From assembly GCA_045597345.1 (NCBI GenBank), contig JAZLJW010000197.1:1-33002 (forward strand): a DNA stretch of 33,002 nt, written 5' to 3'. Position numbers and translations under genes: made by a program. This document shows, piece by piece, positions 32,835-33,002 of this stretch (within the stretch, counting starts at the first letter, position 1; each line of letters starts with the position of its first letter). The notes below the pieces were generated by a model. It was not told the origin of the DNA. It made no database searches and saw only the letters and a program-made list of their open reading frames with translations. This DNA comes from Treponema_I sp045597345. Lineage in GTDB: Bacteria; Spirochaetota; Spirochaetia; Treponematales; Treponemataceae.

Positions 32835-33002
32835 ATGGAATATCTAACCTGTGTATATTGCAAAAAACGTTTCCCTGCTACAGGCGGACTCAGAAAAAAT
32901 GGCGGTTTGGATTACTGTAGTACCAGCTGTTATTACGCCTATAACGATAGAAAAGAAGAAAGGGAAAAATCTGAACGCCGTCAGCTGGAAGCAGAACAGG
33001 AA
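32835..33002 (+). CDS. Zinc-finger protein, 3' end outside the window
   Basis: 56 codons are present from the ATG at 32835; GAGAGGA (32821-32827) is seven bases upstream. The frame is still open at the window edge. It begins with a four-cysteine module (CVYCKKRF ... YCSTSCYYAY) followed by a highly charged Lys/Glu/Arg helix (DRKEEREKSERRQLEAEQ), probably the start of a coiled coil. The CxxCKKxF...CSTxC spacing recalls the C-terminal module of the protein at 27520. Function unknown. Confidence 0.65.
   Translation, partial: MEYLTCVYCKKRFPATGGLRKNGGLDYCSTSCYYAYNDRKEEREKSERRQLEAEQE

Overview
The window looks like part of a spirochaete chromosome, most likely a Treponema from a host-associated anaerobic niche. 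This is inferred from gene content, not from a marker gene: no rRNA or tRNA is present. The supporting content is a giant Ig-like surface protein, BspA-type leucine-rich repeats, an AAA-ATPase-like/PD-(D/E)XK protein, butyrate kinase next to phosphotransacetylase, an HD-GYP phosphodiesterase and a methionine synthase whose activation domain is a separate gene.

Layout. 1-9146 (+): the 3' part of a giant Ig-like repeat protein whose C-terminus has propeller-like repeats, then a membrane-anchored solute-binding-like protein. 9151-10680 (-): a chemotaxis receptor lacking its N-terminal sensor half. 10907-13040 (+): a buk-pta acyl-phosphate fermentation pair with a promoter and an inverted repeat in front. 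13042-14403 (-): an HD-GYP protein. 14557-18319 (-): a complete binding-protein-dependent ABC importer operon of the FbpABC/AfuABC type, ending in a strong terminator. 18701-22740 (+): the methionine/one-carbon operon metF, stand-alone MetH activation domain, metH. 22941-25286 (-): a NarL-type response regulator, its sensor kinase and a polytopic membrane protein, with a REP-like block between the last two. 25434-33002 (+): an AT-richer accessory stretch with several zinc-ribbon proteins, an LRR_5 protein, an AAA/PD-(D/E)XK protein and many repeats.

The most unusual content is in the repeats. (1) Two diverged copies of a ~155-nt element (18387-18541 and 32085-32234) keep the same nested stems through compensatory changes, so they look like a structured RNA or folded mobile DNA. 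The second copy sits inside a 279-bp MITE-like insertion with 23-bp inverted ends and an 8-bp target duplication. (2) A 116-bp module with three hairpins, a cysteine-rich mini-ORF and a terminal Shine-Dalgarno block occurs three times, and its terminal block five times. It directly supplies the ribosome-binding site of two genes, 27520-27942 and 28387-30279. (3) REPIN-like paired hairpins recur, and another palindromic repeat is inserted in frame in the metH linker.

Several starts (metF, the AAA-like gene and perhaps a 36-codon ORF before buk) have a -10 box ending six or seven bases before the ATG and no Shine-Dalgarno, which suggests leaderless mRNAs. All functional names rest on recognisable motifs; no database search was run.
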